A stretch of DNA of 64,000 nt from Sipunculus nudus. Lineage: Eukaryota > Annelida > Sipuncula > Golfingiida > Sipunculidae. Where the stretch lies: positions 62,936,019-63,000,018 of the forward strand of contig CM049306.1 in NCBI GenBank assembly GCA_026874595.1, given 5' to 3'. The notes beneath the pieces are model-generated. The model did no database searches. It was given only the letters and a program-made list of their open reading frames with translations, and was not told the DNA's origin. Every line of letters begins with the position of its first letter. Positions within the stretch are counted from its first letter, which is position 1. Both the position numbers and the translations under genes were made by a program. Positions 1 to 15,400 of the stretch are shown one piece after another.

Positions 1-928
1 TTGGAATATTCTACGAAATCTTGACCGCTTTAGGATGACTTCCCTTGCGTTTTGGGCGATCCCATTGATGACCCTAGACACATTAATATTAATAAACCAT
101 AGCCCCCAGGATTTGACATGTTAAATTTAGGCAGAAATCAATTCATTTTTTTTTAAATAATCGAATCCATAAGTGAAACGAAAGGAAATAAACGTTAATC
201 CAGTCTAAGACCACTGAGGACTATTATGCATCCAACATATCGGATAAATATATCGGATATGTTATAACAGTAATTTTTTTATATAATCTCAGCAAAGATG
301 AGAAAATCAGGTATACGTCACAGCTACTTGCTTTTTTTTGGGGGGGGGGGGGGCGGTTTACTAAGGAGAATATGTCAGAGCTACATTATGTATTTTAAAA
401 TCTAGGGAAATATGATGTATATTACAAAGTGGAATGGTTTATCTGGATATGATGTTACTCTTAGTAAAACTCGTATGTGATTGTATCAATAACAAAATGA
501 CTCCGGTCTCTTTGTACATCTGGTTCTTGTATGTATTCAGCAAACACAACACTACCTGAATTTTAGCTTATAAGAATGGACTCCTCCATTGCTGGTTTTA
601 TATATTTTCGCAACGTGGAGTCCACAGCGCTCATACGGAAGTTTTGTAGTCTTATAGAGAAAACAATAATAACCGGGCATAAACATTATTATTATTCATG
701 GTCACCTTTTAAGAACATTACTATAGAAACTGCTGCACCTTTAGTCAACCGAATACATATGCTTTTCTTTTTACTAACCGGACTTTAAAAAAAAAGCCGA
801 GCCATAGTTTAATGCAGCAGATAGGGAATGTTTGAGTGAATATTTGGGCTATACATGTGGAGGCTAGATATATTTGTGGTCGGATGTCCAGAAAAGTGCG
901 CGTAAAAAACAATCAAACGGGCATCCAC

Positions 929-1014
<86 letters not shown>

Positions 1015-2560
1015 ACGGAACCTAATATCAACAGATCATGTTGTCATGACGAGCATAATTTTGTTATTGAGATAAAAAAAAAAACAGATTCTGTAACACT
1101 CGGCAGCGAGAAATGTCTAGGGGAATGAATAAAGAAGTCAGTGTTTTTTGTTAACAAATAATTATAATTTATTCTTAGAACAACCCTAACCCTAACAACC
1201 CTATAATACACTAAATCAATACAGTTATACAGTATAAAAACAGTACAACAGCAAATCAATACAATTTCACAGTATAATAAATAAAGTGTACAGTACCTAG
1301 ATACCACCACTGTCACAGCGACAACAATTCCTTTAAAGCATATAATCAAGATGAACAGTTCACAAAAATCTTCTCAGAGAATAACAGTCCAGTTCAATCA
1401 CAAAATCAATTTTTTGTAATCCAAAAGTGAAGCTCTGATAGTGATCCCAAAGGCAAAATGAAGACTGATTAAAATCCGTTACAAATTCGAAGAAGGTCTA
1501 AAACTGCCGCACTTATTTGAAAAGGTCCACAAACTGACTTACACTCTTCTGTGTCCGCTGGAATATATCTCTCCTCTCTCCTCCCTCTTTAAAACACAGC
1601 CCCTTATTTAAAACTTTTCACCTCAAGCCGAGAGCTTTCCAATTCCCGAACAATCCAAAGAACCCAACAATACACACGTTACAGGAAACACCTAGTACAA
1701 GGAACGCTGTGTTTTTTCATATCAGGGTTCCCACGTGGGCCGGCCCGGCTCGGCCAGGCGAGAAAGCCCCAGACTAGCATGACCGCTGTGTTTACACGTC
1801 AGACCCAACCCGTGTGCCGGGCTATGCCACCATAGCAACGGACAATGCTAGCGCTGCACATACACATGTAAGACTGCTGCATACAATAAAAGAGACATTT
1901 GTAACAATATGTGGTGTCATATATTGCTTTGTTATGCACTGTCAATCGTGTCTGAAAATTAGAACTCAGCTGTTACTTGTAGCGGGATGACATCTGGCGG
2001 AGATCACCTGAAATAACGAGTTATTAGTGTTCGTCATATGTGTCTCCCATATTTGACATTCTGATCGAGCACCAGGGATATACAGCGAGTCATTTATGTT
2101 CAACCACAATATTGGTAATTTTAACATCTAAACGCCGATACTATCATACTACAAGAACTTCAAGTGTTACTGAAGAGTGCCACTTACTTTCTTCTAGATT
2201 TTTACATAATATATGCAGGAACAGTTGCTTTATATGTTTGGGATGTGGATACATGCATTTGACAAGATAATGAGATAAGGACTCGAACTCAATACAAATA
2301 GAAACTTCCTTTAACTGTATAAACACAAAGCCATGTAAACATGACCAACATGTTATTTTTAAATATATGAACTTCGCCTGGATTCATGATACCAGTCACA
2401 ACCGAACAGCTCTCATTCCTTAATTATAGACAAATGCTTTGTGTTGTTTGGCTTTAACTTCTTCCTTCACCTCATTTTTGAAGCTTCAGACAGGACCGTT
2501 TCATTTTGAACTATACATACTTTTAAAAGGAAATAAACGTGCAGGCCCGCCGCTGATACC
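1..2560. other. Non-coding AT-rich left flank
   Basis: No gene is seen here. The open frames are short, use low-complexity sequence and match no family I recognise. The stretch holds a 14-base G run at 340-353 preceded by a T run, a long (TA)n tract at 932-1010, a two-unit telomere-like CCCTAACCCTAAC near 1186-1198, and a GC-rich patch of about 100 bp from about 1731. The right end (about 2527-2560) is the junction with the 162-bp satellite. Confidence 0.7.
932..1010. repeat. (TA)n microsatellite
   Basis: An uninterrupted run of about 39 TA units. It creates spurious Tyr-Ile open frames on the plus strand that should not be annotated as proteins. Confidence 0.97.
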
Positions 2561-5500
2561 ATGCTGGATAATAAGCCATGCCAGGTGTGTACAGACTCAG
2601 CCTGGTCCATGGTGACCCCCTTCAACTTCTCTCTCAGGCCGGGCTTGATCTATAGGTACAAATCGTACCGCCTGACACAAGCGGTACAACGTGGTACGGC
2701 CACAAGCGGTACAACGTACTACATGCTGGATAATAAGCCATGCCAGGTGTGTACAGACTCAGCCTGGTCCATGGTGACCCCCTTCAACTTCTCTCTCAGG
2801 CCGGGCTTGATCTATAGGTACAAATCGTACCGCCTGACACAAGCGGTACAACGTGGTACGGCCACAAGCGGTACAACGTACTACATGCTGGATAATAAGC
2901 CATGCCAGGTGTGTACAGACTCAGCCTGGTCCATGGTGACCCCCTTCAACTTCTCTCTCAGGCCGGGCTTGATCTATAGGTACAAATCGTACCGCCTGAC
3001 ACAAGCGGTACAACGTGGTACGGCCACAAGCGGTACAACGTACTACATGCTGGATAATAAGCCATGCCAGGTGTGTACAGACTCAGCCTGGTCCATGGTG
3101 ACCCCCTTCAACTTCTCTCTCAGGCCGGGCTTGATCTATAGGTACAAATCGTACCGCCTGACACAAGCGGTACAACGTGGTACGGCCACAAGCGGTACAA
3201 CGTACTACATGCTGGATAATAAGCCATGCCAGGTGTGTACAGACTCAGCCTGGTCCATGGTGACCCCCTTCAACTTCTCTCTCAGGCCGGGCTTGATCTA
3301 TAGGTACAAATCGTACCGCCTGACACAAGCGGTACAACGTGGTACGGCCACAAGCGGTACAACGTACTACATGCTGGATAATAAGCCATGCCAGGTGTGT
3401 ACAGACTCAGCCTGGTCCATGGTGACCCCCTTCAACTTCTCTCTCAGGCCGGGCTTGATCTATAGGTACAAATCGTACCGCCTGACACAAGCGGTACAAT
3501 GTGGTACGGCCACAAGCGGTACAACGTACTACATGCTGGATAATAAGCCATGCCAGGTGTGTACAGACTCAGCCTGGTCCATGGTGACCCCCTTCAACTT
3601 CTCTCTCAGGCCGGGCTTGATCTATAGGTACAAATCGTACTGCCTGACACAAGCGGTACAACGTGGTACGGCCACAAGCGGTACAACGTACTACATGCTG
3701 GATAATAAGCCATGCCAGGTGTGTACAGACTCAGCCTGGTCCATGGTGACCCCCTTCAACTTCTCTCTCAGGCCGGGCTTGATCTATAGGTACAAATCGT
3801 ACTGCCTGACACAAGCGGTACAACGTGGTACGGCCACAAGCGGTACAACGTACTACATGCTGGATAATAAGCCATGCCAGGTGTGTACAGACTCAGCCTG
3901 GTCCATGGTGACCCCCTTCAACTTCTCTCTCAGGCCGGGCTTGATCTATAGGTACAAATCGTACCGCCTGACACAAGCGGTACAACGTGGTACGGCCACA
4001 AGCGGTACAACGTACTACATGCTGGATAATAAGCCATGCCAGGTGTGTACAGACTCAGCCTGGTCCATGGTGACCCCCTTCAACTTCTCTCTCAGGCCGG
4101 GCTTGATCTATAGGTACAAATCGTACCGCCTGACACAAGCGGTACAAACTGGTACGGCCACAAGCGGTACAACGTACTACATGCTGGATAATAAGCCATG
4201 CCAGGTGTGTACAGACTCAGCCTGGTCCATGGTGACCCCCTTCAACTTCTCTCTCAGGCCGGGCTTGATCTATAGGTACAAATCGTACCGCCTGACACAA
4301 GCGGTACAACGTGGTACGGCCACAAGCGGTACAACGTACTACATGCTGGATAATAAGCCATGCCAGGTGTGTACAGACTCAGCCTGGTCCATGGTGACCC
4401 CCTTCAACTTCTCTCTCAGGCCGGGCTTGATCTATAGGTACAAATCGTACCGCCTGACACAAGCGGTACAACGTGGTACGGCCACAAGCGGTACAACGTA
4501 CTACATGCTGGATAATAAGCCATGCCAGGTGTGTACAGACTCAGCCTGGTCCATGGTGACCCCCTTCAACTTCTCTCTCAGGCCGGGCTTGATCTATAGG
4601 TACAAATCGTACCGCCTGACACAAGCGGTACAACGTGGTACGGCCACAAGCGGTACAACGTACTACATGCTGGATAATAAGCCATGCCAGGTGTGTACAG
4701 ACTCAGCCTGGTCCATGGTGACCCCCTTCAACTTCTCTCTCAGGCCGGGCTTGATCTATAGGTAAAAATCGTACCGCCTGACACAAGCGGTACAACGTGG
4801 TACGGCCACAAGCGGTACAACGTACTACATGCTGGATAATAAGCCATGCCAGGTGTGTACAGACTCAGCCTGGTCCATGGTGACCCCCTTCAACTTCTCT
4901 CTCAGGCCGGGCTTGATCTATAGGTACAAATCGTACCGCCTGACACAAGCGGTACAACGTGGTACGGCCACAAGCGGTACAACGTACTACATGCTGGATA
5001 ATAAGCCATGCCAGGTGTGTACAGACTCAGCCTGGTCCATGGTGACCCCCTTCAACTTCTCTCTCAGGCCGGGCTTGATCTATAGGTACAAATCGTACCG
5101 CCTGACACAAGCTGTACAACGTGGTACGGCCACAAGCGGTACAACGTACTACATGCTGGATAATAAGCCATGCCATGTGTGTACAGACTCAGCCTGGTCC
5201 ATGGTGACCCCCTTCAACTTCTCTCTCAGGCCGGGCTTGATCTATAGGTACAAATCGTACCGCCTGACACAAGCGGTACAACGTGGTACGGCCACAAGCG
5301 GTACAACGTACTACATGCTGGATAATAAGCCATGCCAGGTGTGTACAGACTCAGCCTGGTCCATGGTGACCCCCTTCAACTTCTCTCTCAGGCCGGGCTT
5401 GATCTATAGGTACAAATCGTACCGCCTGACACAAGCGGTACAACGTGGTACGGCCACAAGCGGTACAACGTACTACATGCTGGATAATAAGCCAAGCCAG

Positions 5501-6658
5501 GTGTGTACAGACTCAGCCTGGTCCATGGTGACCCCCTTCAACTTCTCTCTCAGGCCGGGCTTGATCTATAGGTACAAATCGTACTGCCTGACACAAGCGG
5601 TACAACGTGGTACGGCCACAAGCGGTACAACGTACTACATGCTGGATAATAAGCCATGCCAGGTGTGTACAGACTCAGCCTGGTCCATGGTGACCCCCTT
5701 CAACTTCTCTCTCAGGCCGGGCTTGATCTATAGGTACAAATCGTACCGCCTGACACAAGCGGAACAACGTGGTACGGCCACAAGCGGTACAACGTACTAC
5801 ATGCTGGATAATAAGCCATGCCAGGTGTGTACAGACTCAGCCTGGTCCATGGTGACCCCCTTCAACTTCTCTCTCAGGCCGGGCTTGATCTATAGGTACA
5901 AATCGTACCGCCTAACACAAGCGGTACAACGTGGTACGGCCACAAGCGGTACAACGTACTACATGCTGGATAATAAGCCATGCCAGGTGTGTACAGACTC
6001 AGCCTGGTCCATGGTGACCCCCTTCAACTTCTCTCTCAGGCCGGGCTTGATCTATAGGTACAAATCGTACCGCCTGACACAAGCGGTACAACGTGGTACG
6101 GCCACAAGCGGTACAACGTACTACATGCTGGATAATAAGCCATGCCAGGTGTGTACAGACTCAGCCTGGTCCATGGTGACCCCCTTCAACTTCTCTCTCA
6201 GGCCGGGCTTGATCTATAGGTACAAATCGTACCGCCTGACACAAGCGGTACAACGTGGTACGGCCACAAGCGGTACAACGTACTACATGCTGGATAATAA
6301 GCCATGCCAGGTGTGTACAGACTCAGCCTGGTCCATGGTGACCCCCTTCAACTTCTCTCTCAGGCCGGGCTTGATCTATAGGTACAAATCGTACCGCCTG
6401 ACACAAGCGGTACAACGTGGTACGGCCACAAGCGGTACAACGTACTACATGCTGGATAATAAGCCATGCCAGGTGTGTACAGACTCAGCCTGGTCCATGG
6501 TGACCCCCTTCAACTTCTCTCTCAGGCCGGGCTTGATCTATAGGTACAAATCGTACCGCCTGACACAAGCGGTACAACGTGGTACGGCCACAAGCGGTAC
6601 AACGTACTACATGCTGGATAATAAGCCATGCCAGGTGTGTACAGACTCAGCCTGATCC

Positions 6659-9450
6659 ATGGTGACCCCCTTCAACTTCTCTCTCAGGCCGGGCTTGATC
6701 TATAGGTACAAATCGTACCGCCTGACACAAGCGGTACAACGTGGTACGGCCACAAGCGGTACAACGTACTACATGCTGGATAATAAGCCATGCCAGGTGT
6801 GTACAGACTCAGCCTGGTCCATGGTGACCCCCTTCAACTTCTCTCTCAGGCCGGGCTTGATCTATAGGTACAAATCGTACCGCCTGACACAAGCGGTACA
6901 ACGTGATACGGCCACAAGCGGTACAACGTACTACATGCTGGATAATAAGCTATGCCAGGTGTGTACAGACGCAGCCTGGTCCATGGTGACCCCCTTCAAC
7001 TTCTCTCTCAGGCCGGGCTTGATCTATAGGTACAAATCGTACCGCCTGACACAAGCGGTACAACGTGGTACGGCCACAAGCGGTACAACGTACTACATGC
7101 TGGATAATAAGCCATGCCAGGTGTGTACAGACTCAGCCTGGTCCATGGTGACCCCCTTCAACTTCTCTCTCAGGCCGGGCTTGATCTATAGGTACAAATC
7201 GTACCGCCTGACACAAGCGGTACAACGTGGTACGGCCACAAGCGGTACAACGTACTACATGCTGGATAATAAGCCATGCCAGGTGTGTACAGACTCAGCC
7301 TGGTCCATGGTGACCCCCTTCAACTTCTCTCTCAGGCCGGGCTTGATCTATAGGTACAAATCGTACCGCCTGACACAAGCGGTACAACGTGGTACGGCCA
7401 CAAGCGGTACAACGTACTACATGCTGGATAATAAGCCATGCCAGGTGTGTACAGACTCAGCCTGATCCATGGTGACCCCCTTCAACTTCTCTCTCAGGCC
7501 GGGCTTGATCTATAGGTACAAATCGTACCGCCTGACACAAGCGGTACAACGTGGTACGGCCACAAGCGGTACAACGTACTACATGCTGGATAATAAGCCA
7601 TGCCAGGTGTGTACAGACTCAGCCTGGTCCATGGTGACCCCCTTCAACTTCTCCCTCAGGCCGGGCTTGATCTATAGGTACAAATCGTACCGCCTGACAC
7701 AAGCGGTACAACGTGGTACGGCCACAAGCGGTACAACGTACTACATGCTGGATAATAAGCCATGCCAGGTGTGTACAGACTCAGCCTGGTCCATGGTGAC
7801 CCCCTTCAACTTCTCTCTCAGGCCGGGCTTGATCTATAGGTACAAATCGTACCGCCTGACACAAGCGGTACAACGTGGTACGGCCACAAGCGGTACAACG
7901 TACTACATGCTGGATAATAAGCCATGCCAGGTGTGTACAGACTCAGCCTGGTCCATGGTGACCCCCTTCAACTTCTCTCTCAGGCCGGGCTTGATCTATA
8001 GGTACAAATCGTACCGCCTGACACAAGCGGTACAACGTGGTACGGCCACAAGCGGTACAACGTACTACATGCTGGATAATAAGCCATGCCAGGTGTGTAC
8101 AGACTCAGCCTGGTCCATGGTGACCCCCTTCAACTTCTCTCTCAGGCCGGGCTTGATCTATAGGTACAAATCGTACCGCCTGACACAAGCGGTACAACGT
8201 GGTACGGCCACAAGCGGTACAACGTACTACATGCTGGATAATAAGCCATGCCAGGTGTGTACAGACTCAGCCTGGTCCATGGTGACCCCCTTCAACTTCT
8301 CTCTCAGGCCGGGCTTGATCTATAGGTACAAATCGTACCGCCTGACACAAGCGGTACAACGTGGTACGGCCACAAGCGGTACAACGTACTACATGCTGGA
8401 TAATAAGCCATGCCAGGTGTGTACAGACTCAGCCTGATCCATGGTGACCCCCTTCAACTTCTCTCTCAGGCCGGGCTTGATCTATAGGTACAAATCGTAC
8501 CGCCTGACACAAGCGGTACAACGTGGTACGGCCACAAGCGGTACAACGTACTACATGCTGGATAATAAGCCATGCCAGGTGTGTACAGACTCAGCCTGGT
8601 CCATGGTGACCCCCTTCAACTTCTCTCTCAGGCCGGGCTTGATCTATAGGTACAAATCGTACCGCCTGACACAAGCGGTACAACGTGATACGGCCACAAG
8701 CGGTACAACGTACTACATGCTGGATAATAAGCTATGCCAGGTGTGTACAGACGCAGCCTGGTCCATGGTGACCCCCTTCAACTTCTCTCTCAGGCCGGGC
8801 TTGATCTATAGGTACAAATCGTACCGCCTGACACAAGCGGTACAACGTGGTACGGCCACAAGCGGTACAACGTACTACATGCTGGATAATAAGCCATGCC
8901 AGGTGTGTACAGACTCAGCCTGGTCCATGGTGACCCCCTTCAACTTCTCTCTCAGGCCGGGCTTGATCTATAGGTACAAATCGTACCGCCTGACACAAGC
9001 GGTACAACGTGGTACGGCCACAAGCGGTACAACGTACTACATGCTGGATAATAAGCCATGCCAGGTGTGTACAGACTCAGCCTGGTCCATGGTGACCCCC
9101 TTCAACTTCTCTCTCAGGCCGGGCTTGATCTATAGGTACAAATCGTACCGCCTGACACAAGCGGTACAACGTGGTACGGCCACAAGCGGTACAACGTACT
9201 ACATGCTGGATAATAAGCCATGCCAGGTGTGTACAGACTCAGCCTGATCCATGGTGACCCCCTTCAACTTCTCTCTCAGGCCGGGCTTGATCTATAGGTA
9301 CAAATCGTACCGCCTGACACAAGCGGTACAACGTGGTACGGCCACAAGCGGTACAACGTACTACATGCTGGATAATAAGCCATGCCAGGTGTGTACAGAC
9401 TCAGCCTGGTCCATGGTGACCCCCTTCAACTTCTCCCTCAGGCCGGGCTT
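6659..9450. repeat. 11-monomer higher-order repeat (1,782 bp)
   Basis: Within the 162-bp array a rare set of variants (GATACGG, then GCTATGCC, then GACGCAGCC in the next half monomer) occurs at about 6901 and again at about 8683, exactly 1,782 bp or 11 monomers apart. A TCC variant of a TCT codon at 7651 recurs at 9433 with the same offset. The TGA-bearing monomers at 6653/8435 and 7463/9245 repeat at this spacing too, so a block of 11 monomers was duplicated in tandem. Confidence 0.9.
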
Positions 9451-12430
9451 GATCTATAGGTACAAATCGTACCGCCTGACACAAGCGGTACAACGTGGTA
9501 CGGCCACAAGCGGTACAACGTACTACATGCTGGATAATAAGCCATGCCAGGTGTGTACAGACTCAGCCTGCTCCATGGTGACCCCCTTCAACTTCTCTCT
9601 CAGGCCGGGCTTGATCTATAGGTACAAATCGTACCGCCTGACACAAGCGGTACAACGTGGTACGGCCACAAGCGGTACAACGTACTACATGCTGGATAAT
9701 AAGCCATGCCAGGTGTGTACAGACTCAGCCTGGTCCATGGTGACCCCCTTCAACTTCTCTCTCTGGCCGGGCTTGATCTATAGGTACAAATCGTACCGCC
9801 TGACACAAGCGGTACAACATGGTACGGCCACAAGCGGTACAACGTACTACATCCTGGATAATAAGCCATGCCAGGTGTGTACAGACTCAGCCTGGTCCAT
9901 GGTGACCCCCTTCAACTTCTCTCTCAGGCCGGGCTTGATCTATAGGTACAAATCGTACCGCCTGACACAAGCGGTACAACGTGGTACGGCCACAAGCGGT
10001 ACAACGTACTACATGCTGGATAATAAGCCATGCCAGGTGTGTACAGACTCAGCCTGGTCCATGGTGACCCCCTTCAACTTCTCTCTCAGGCCGGGCTTGA
10101 TCTATAGGTACAAATCGTACCGCCTGACACAAGCGGTACAACGTGGTACGGCCACAAGCGGTACAACGCACTACATGCTGGATAATAAGCCATGCCAGGT
10201 GTGTACAGACTCAGCCTGGTCCATGGTGACCCCCTTCAACTTCTCTCTCAGGCCGGGCTTGATCTATAGGTACAAATCGTACCGCCTGACACAAGCGGTA
10301 CAACGTGGTAAGGCCACAAGCGGTACAACGTACTACATGCTGGATAATAAGCCATGCCAGGTGTGTACAGACTCAGCCTGGTCCATGGTGACCCCCTTCA
10401 ACTTCTCTCTCAGGCCGGGCTTGATCTATAGGTACAAATCGTACCGCCTGACACAAGCGGTACAACGTGGTACGGCCACAAGCGGTACAACGTACTACAT
10501 GCTGGATAATAAGCCATGCCAGGTGTGTACAGACTCAGCCTGATCCATGGTGACCCCCTTCAACTTCTCTCTCAGGCCGGGCTTGATCTATAGGTACAAA
10601 TCGTACCGCCTGACACAAGCGGTACAACGTGGTACGGCCACAAGCGGTACAACGTACTACATGCTGGATAATAAGCCATGCCAGGTGTGTACAGACTCAG
10701 CCTGGTCCATGGTGACCCCCTTCAACTTCTCTCTCAGGCCGGGCTTGATCTATAGGTACAAATCGTACCGCCTGACACAAGCGGTACAACGTGGTACGGC
10801 CACAAGCGGTACAACGTACTACATGCTGGATAATAAGCCATGCCAGGTGTGTACAGACTCAGCCTGCTCCATGGTGACCCCCTTCAACTTCTCTCTCAGG
10901 CCGGGCTTGATCTATAGGTACAAATCGTACCGCCTGACACAAGCGGTACAACGTGGTACGGCCACAAGCGGTACAACGTACTACATGCTGGATAATAAGC
11001 CATGCCAGGTGTGTACAGACTCAGCCTGGTCCATGGTGACCCCCTTCAACTTCTCTCTCTGGCCGGGCTTGATCTATAGGTACAAATCGTACCGCCTGAC
11101 ACAAGCGGTACAACATGGTACGGCCACAAGCGGTACAACGTACTACATCCTGGATAATAAGCCATGCCAGGTGTGTACAGACTCAGCCTGGTCCATGGTG
11201 ACCCCCTTCAACTTCTCTCTCAGGCCGGGCTTGATCTATAGGTACAAATCGTACCGCCTGACACAAGCGGTACAACGTGGTACGGCCACAAGCGGTACAA
11301 CGTACTACATGCTGGATAATAAGCCATGCCAGGTGTGTACAGACTCAGCCTGGTCCATGGTGACCCCCTTCAACTTCTCTCTCAGGCCGGGCTTGATCTA
11401 TAGGTACAAATCGTACCGCCTGACACAAGCGGTACAACGTGGTACGGCCACAAGCGGTACAACGCACTACATGCTGGATAATAAGCCATGCCAGGTGTGT
11501 ACAGACTCAGCCTGGTCCATGGTGACCCCCTTCAACTTCTCTCTCAGGCCGGGCTTGATCTATAGGTACAAATCGTACCGCCTGACACAAGCGGTACAAC
11601 GTGGTAAGGCCACAAGCGGTACAACGTACTACATGCTGGATAATAAGCCATGCCAGGTGTGTACAGACTCAGCCTGGTCCATGGTGACCCCCTTCAACTT
11701 CTCTCTCAGGCCGGGCTTGATCTATAGGTACAAATCGTACCGCCTGACACAAGCGGTACAACGTGGTACGGCCACAAGCGGTACAACGTACTACATGCTG
11801 GATAATAAGCCATGCCAGGTGTGTACAGACTCAGCCTGGTCCATGGTGACCCCCTTCAACTTCTCTCTCAGGCCGGGCTTGATCTATAGGTACAAATCGT
11901 ACCGCCTGACACAAGCGGTACAACGTGGTACGGCCACAAGCGGTACAACGTACTACATGCTGGATAATAAGCCATGCCAGGTGTGTACAGACTCAGCCTG
12001 GTCCATGGTGACCCCCTTCAACTTCTCTCTCAGGCCGGGCTTGATCTATAGGTACAAATCGTACCGCCTGACACAAGCGGTACAACGTGGTACGGCCACA
12101 AGCGGTACAACGCACTACATGCTGGATAATAAGCCATGCCAGGTGTGTACAGACTCAGCCTGGTCCATGGTGACCCCCTTCAACTTCTCTCTCAGGCCGG
12201 GCTTGATCTATAGGTACAAATCGTACCGCCTGACACAAGCGGTACAACGTGGTAAGGCCACAAGCGGTACAACGTACTACATGCTGGATAATAAGCCATG
12301 CCAGGTGTGTACAGACTCAGCCTGGTCCATGGTGACCCCCTTCAACTTCTCTCTCAGGCCGGGCTTGATCTATAGGTACAAATCGTACCGCCTGACACAA
12401 GCGGTACAACGTGGTACGGCCACAAGCGGT
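9251..12430. repeat. 8-monomer and 4-monomer higher-order repeats
   Basis: Five private variants in fixed order mark 9251-10546: TGCTCC, CTCTGG, CAACATGG with ATCCTGG, CGCACTAC, and GGTAAGG. They recur at 10547-11842, 1,296 bp or 8 monomers later. The last two recur once more about 648 bp (4 monomers) further on, near 12111 and 12255. This is nested local amplification. Confidence 0.9.
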
Positions 12431-15400
12431 ACAACGTACTACATGCTGGATAATAAGCCATGCCAGGTGTGTACAGACTCATCCTGGTCCATGGTGACCC
12501 CCTTCAACTTCTCTCTCAGGCCGGGCTTGATCTATAGGTACAAATCGTACCGCCTGACACAAGCGGTACAACGTGGTACGGCCACAAGCGGTACAACGTA
12601 CTACATGCTGGATAATAAGCCATGCCAGGTGTGTACAGACTCAGCCTGGTCCATGGTGACCCCCTTCAACTTCTCTCTCAGGCCGGGCTTGATCTATAGG
12701 TACAAATCGTACCGCCTGACACAAGCGGTACAACGTGGTACGGCCACAAGCGGTACAACGTACTACATGCTGGATAATAAGCCATGCCAGGTGTGTACAG
12801 ACTCAGCCTGGTCCATGGTGACCCCCTTCAACTTCTCTCTCAGGCCGGGCTTGATCTATAGGTACAAATCGTACCGCCTGACACAAGCGGTACAACGTGG
12901 TACGGCCACAAGCGGTACAACGTACTACATGCTGGATAATAAGCCATGCCAGGTGTGTACAGACTCAGCCTGGTCCATGGTGACCCCCTTCAACTTCTCT
13001 CTCAGGCCGGGCTTGATCTATAGGTACAAATCGTACCGCCTGACACAAGCGGTACAACGTGGTACGGCCACAAGCGGTACAACGTACTACATGCTGGATA
13101 ATAAGCCATGCCAGCTGTGTACAGACTCAGCCTGGTCCAGGGTGACCCCCTTCAACTTCTCTCTCAGGCCGGGCTTGATCTATAGGTACAAATCGTACCG
13201 CCTGACACAAGCGGTACAACGTGGTACGGCCACAAGCGGTACAACGTACTACATGCTGGATAATAAGCCATGCCAGGTGTGTACAGACTCAGCCTGGTCC
13301 ATGGTGACCCCCTTCAACTTCTCTCTCAGGCCGGGCTTGATCTATAGGTACAAATCGTACCGCCTGACACAAGCGGTACAACGTGGTACGGCCAAAAGCG
13401 GTACAACGTACTACATCCTGGATAATAAGCCATGCCAGGTGTGTACAGACTCAGCCTGGTCCATGGTGACCCCCTTCAACTTCTCTCTCAGGCCGGGCTT
13501 GATCTATAGGTACAAATCGTACCGCCTGACACAAGCGGTACAACGTGGTACGGCCACAAGCGGTACAACGTACTACATGCTGGATAATAAGCCATGCCAG
13601 GTGTGTACAGACTCAGCCTGGTCCATGGTGACCCCCTTCAACTTCTCTCTCAGGCCGGGCTTGATCTATAGGTACAAATCGTACCGCCTGACACAAGCGG
13701 TACAACGTGGTACGGCCACAAGCGGTACAACGTACTACATGCTGGATAATAAGCCATGCCAGGTGTGTACAGACTCAGCCTGGTCCATGGTGACCCCCTT
13801 CAACTTCTCTCTCAGGCCGGGCTTGATCTATAGGTACAAATCGTACCGCCTGACACAAGCGGTACAACGTGGTACGGCCACAAGCGGTACAACGTACTAC
13901 ATGCTGGATAATAAGCCATGCCAGGTGTGTACAGACTCAGCCTGGTCCATGGTGACCCCCTTCAACTTCTCTCTCAGGCCGGGCTTGATCTATAGGTACA
14001 AATCGTACCGCCTGACACAAGCGGTACAACGTGGTACGGCCACTAGTGGTACAACGTACTACATGCTGGATAATAAGCCATGCCAGGTGTGTACAGACTC
14101 AGCCTGGTCCATGGTGACCCCCTTCAACTTCTCTCTCAGGCCGGGCTTGATCTATAGGTACAAATCGTACCGCCTGACACAAGCGGTACAACGTGGTACG
14201 GCCACAAGCGGTACAACGTACTACATGCTGGATAATAAGCCATGCCAGGTGTGTACAGACTCAGCCTGGTCCATGGTGACCCCCTTCAACTTCTCTCTCA
14301 GGCCGGGCTTGATCTATAGGTACAAATCGTACCGCCTGACACAAGCGGTACAACGTGGTACGGCCACAAGCGGTACAACGTACTACATGCTGGATAATAA
14401 GCCATGCCAGGTGTGTACAGACTCAGCCTGGTCCATGGTGACCCCCTTCAACTTCTCTCTCAGGCCGGGCTTGATCTATAGGTACAAATCGTACCGCCTG
14501 ACACAAGCGGTACAACGTGGTACGGCCGCAAGCGGTACAACGTACTACATGCTGGATAATAAGCCATGCCAGGTGTGTACAGACTCAGCCTGGTCCATGG
14601 TGACCCCCTTCAACTTCTCTCTCAGGCCGGGCTTGATCTATAGGTACAAATCGTACCGCCTGACACAAGCGGTACAACGTGGTACGGCTACAAGCGGTAC
14701 AACGTACTACATGCTGGATAATAAGCCATGCCAGGTGTGTACAGACTCAGCCTGGTCCATGGTGACCCCCTTCAACTTCTCTCTGAGGCCGGGCTTGATC
14801 TATAGGTACAAATCGTACCGCCTGACACAAGCGGTACAACGTGGTACGGCCACAAGCGGTACAACGTACTACATGCTGGATAATAAGCCATGCCAGGTGT
14901 GTACAGACTCAGCCTGGTCCATGGTGACCCCCTTCAACTTCTCTCTCAGGCCGGGCTTGATCTATAGGTACAAATCGTACCGCCTGACACAAGCGGTACA
15001 ACGTGGTACGGCCACAAGCGGTACAACGTACTACATGCTGGATAATAAGCCATGCCAGGTGTGTACAGACTCAGCCTGGTCCATGGTGACCCCCTTCAAC
15101 TTCTCTCTCAGGCCGGGCTTGATCTATAGGTACAAATCGTACCGCCTGACACAAGCGGTACAACGTGGTACGGCCACAAGCGGTACAACGTACTACATGC
15201 TGGATAATAAGCCATGCCAGGTGTGTACAGACTCAGCCTGGTCCATGGTGACCCCCTTCAACTTCTCTCTCAGGCCGGGCTTGATCTATAGGTACAAATC
15301 GTACCGCCTGACACAAGCGGTACAACGTGGTACGGCCACAAGCGGTACAACGTACTACATGCTGGATAATAAGCCATGCCAGGTGTGTACAGACTCAGCC

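Noticed and set aside
1186-1203. Telomere or telomere-proximal end
   Set aside because: Only about two CCCTAA units are present, too few for a telomere or a meaningful interstitial telomeric array.
180-2540. Shared AAAGGAAATAAACGT at 180 and at the left border of the satellite (about 2527) as a duplication
   Set aside because: The match is about 15 bp with no similarity on either side, so chance in AT-rich DNA is sufficient.
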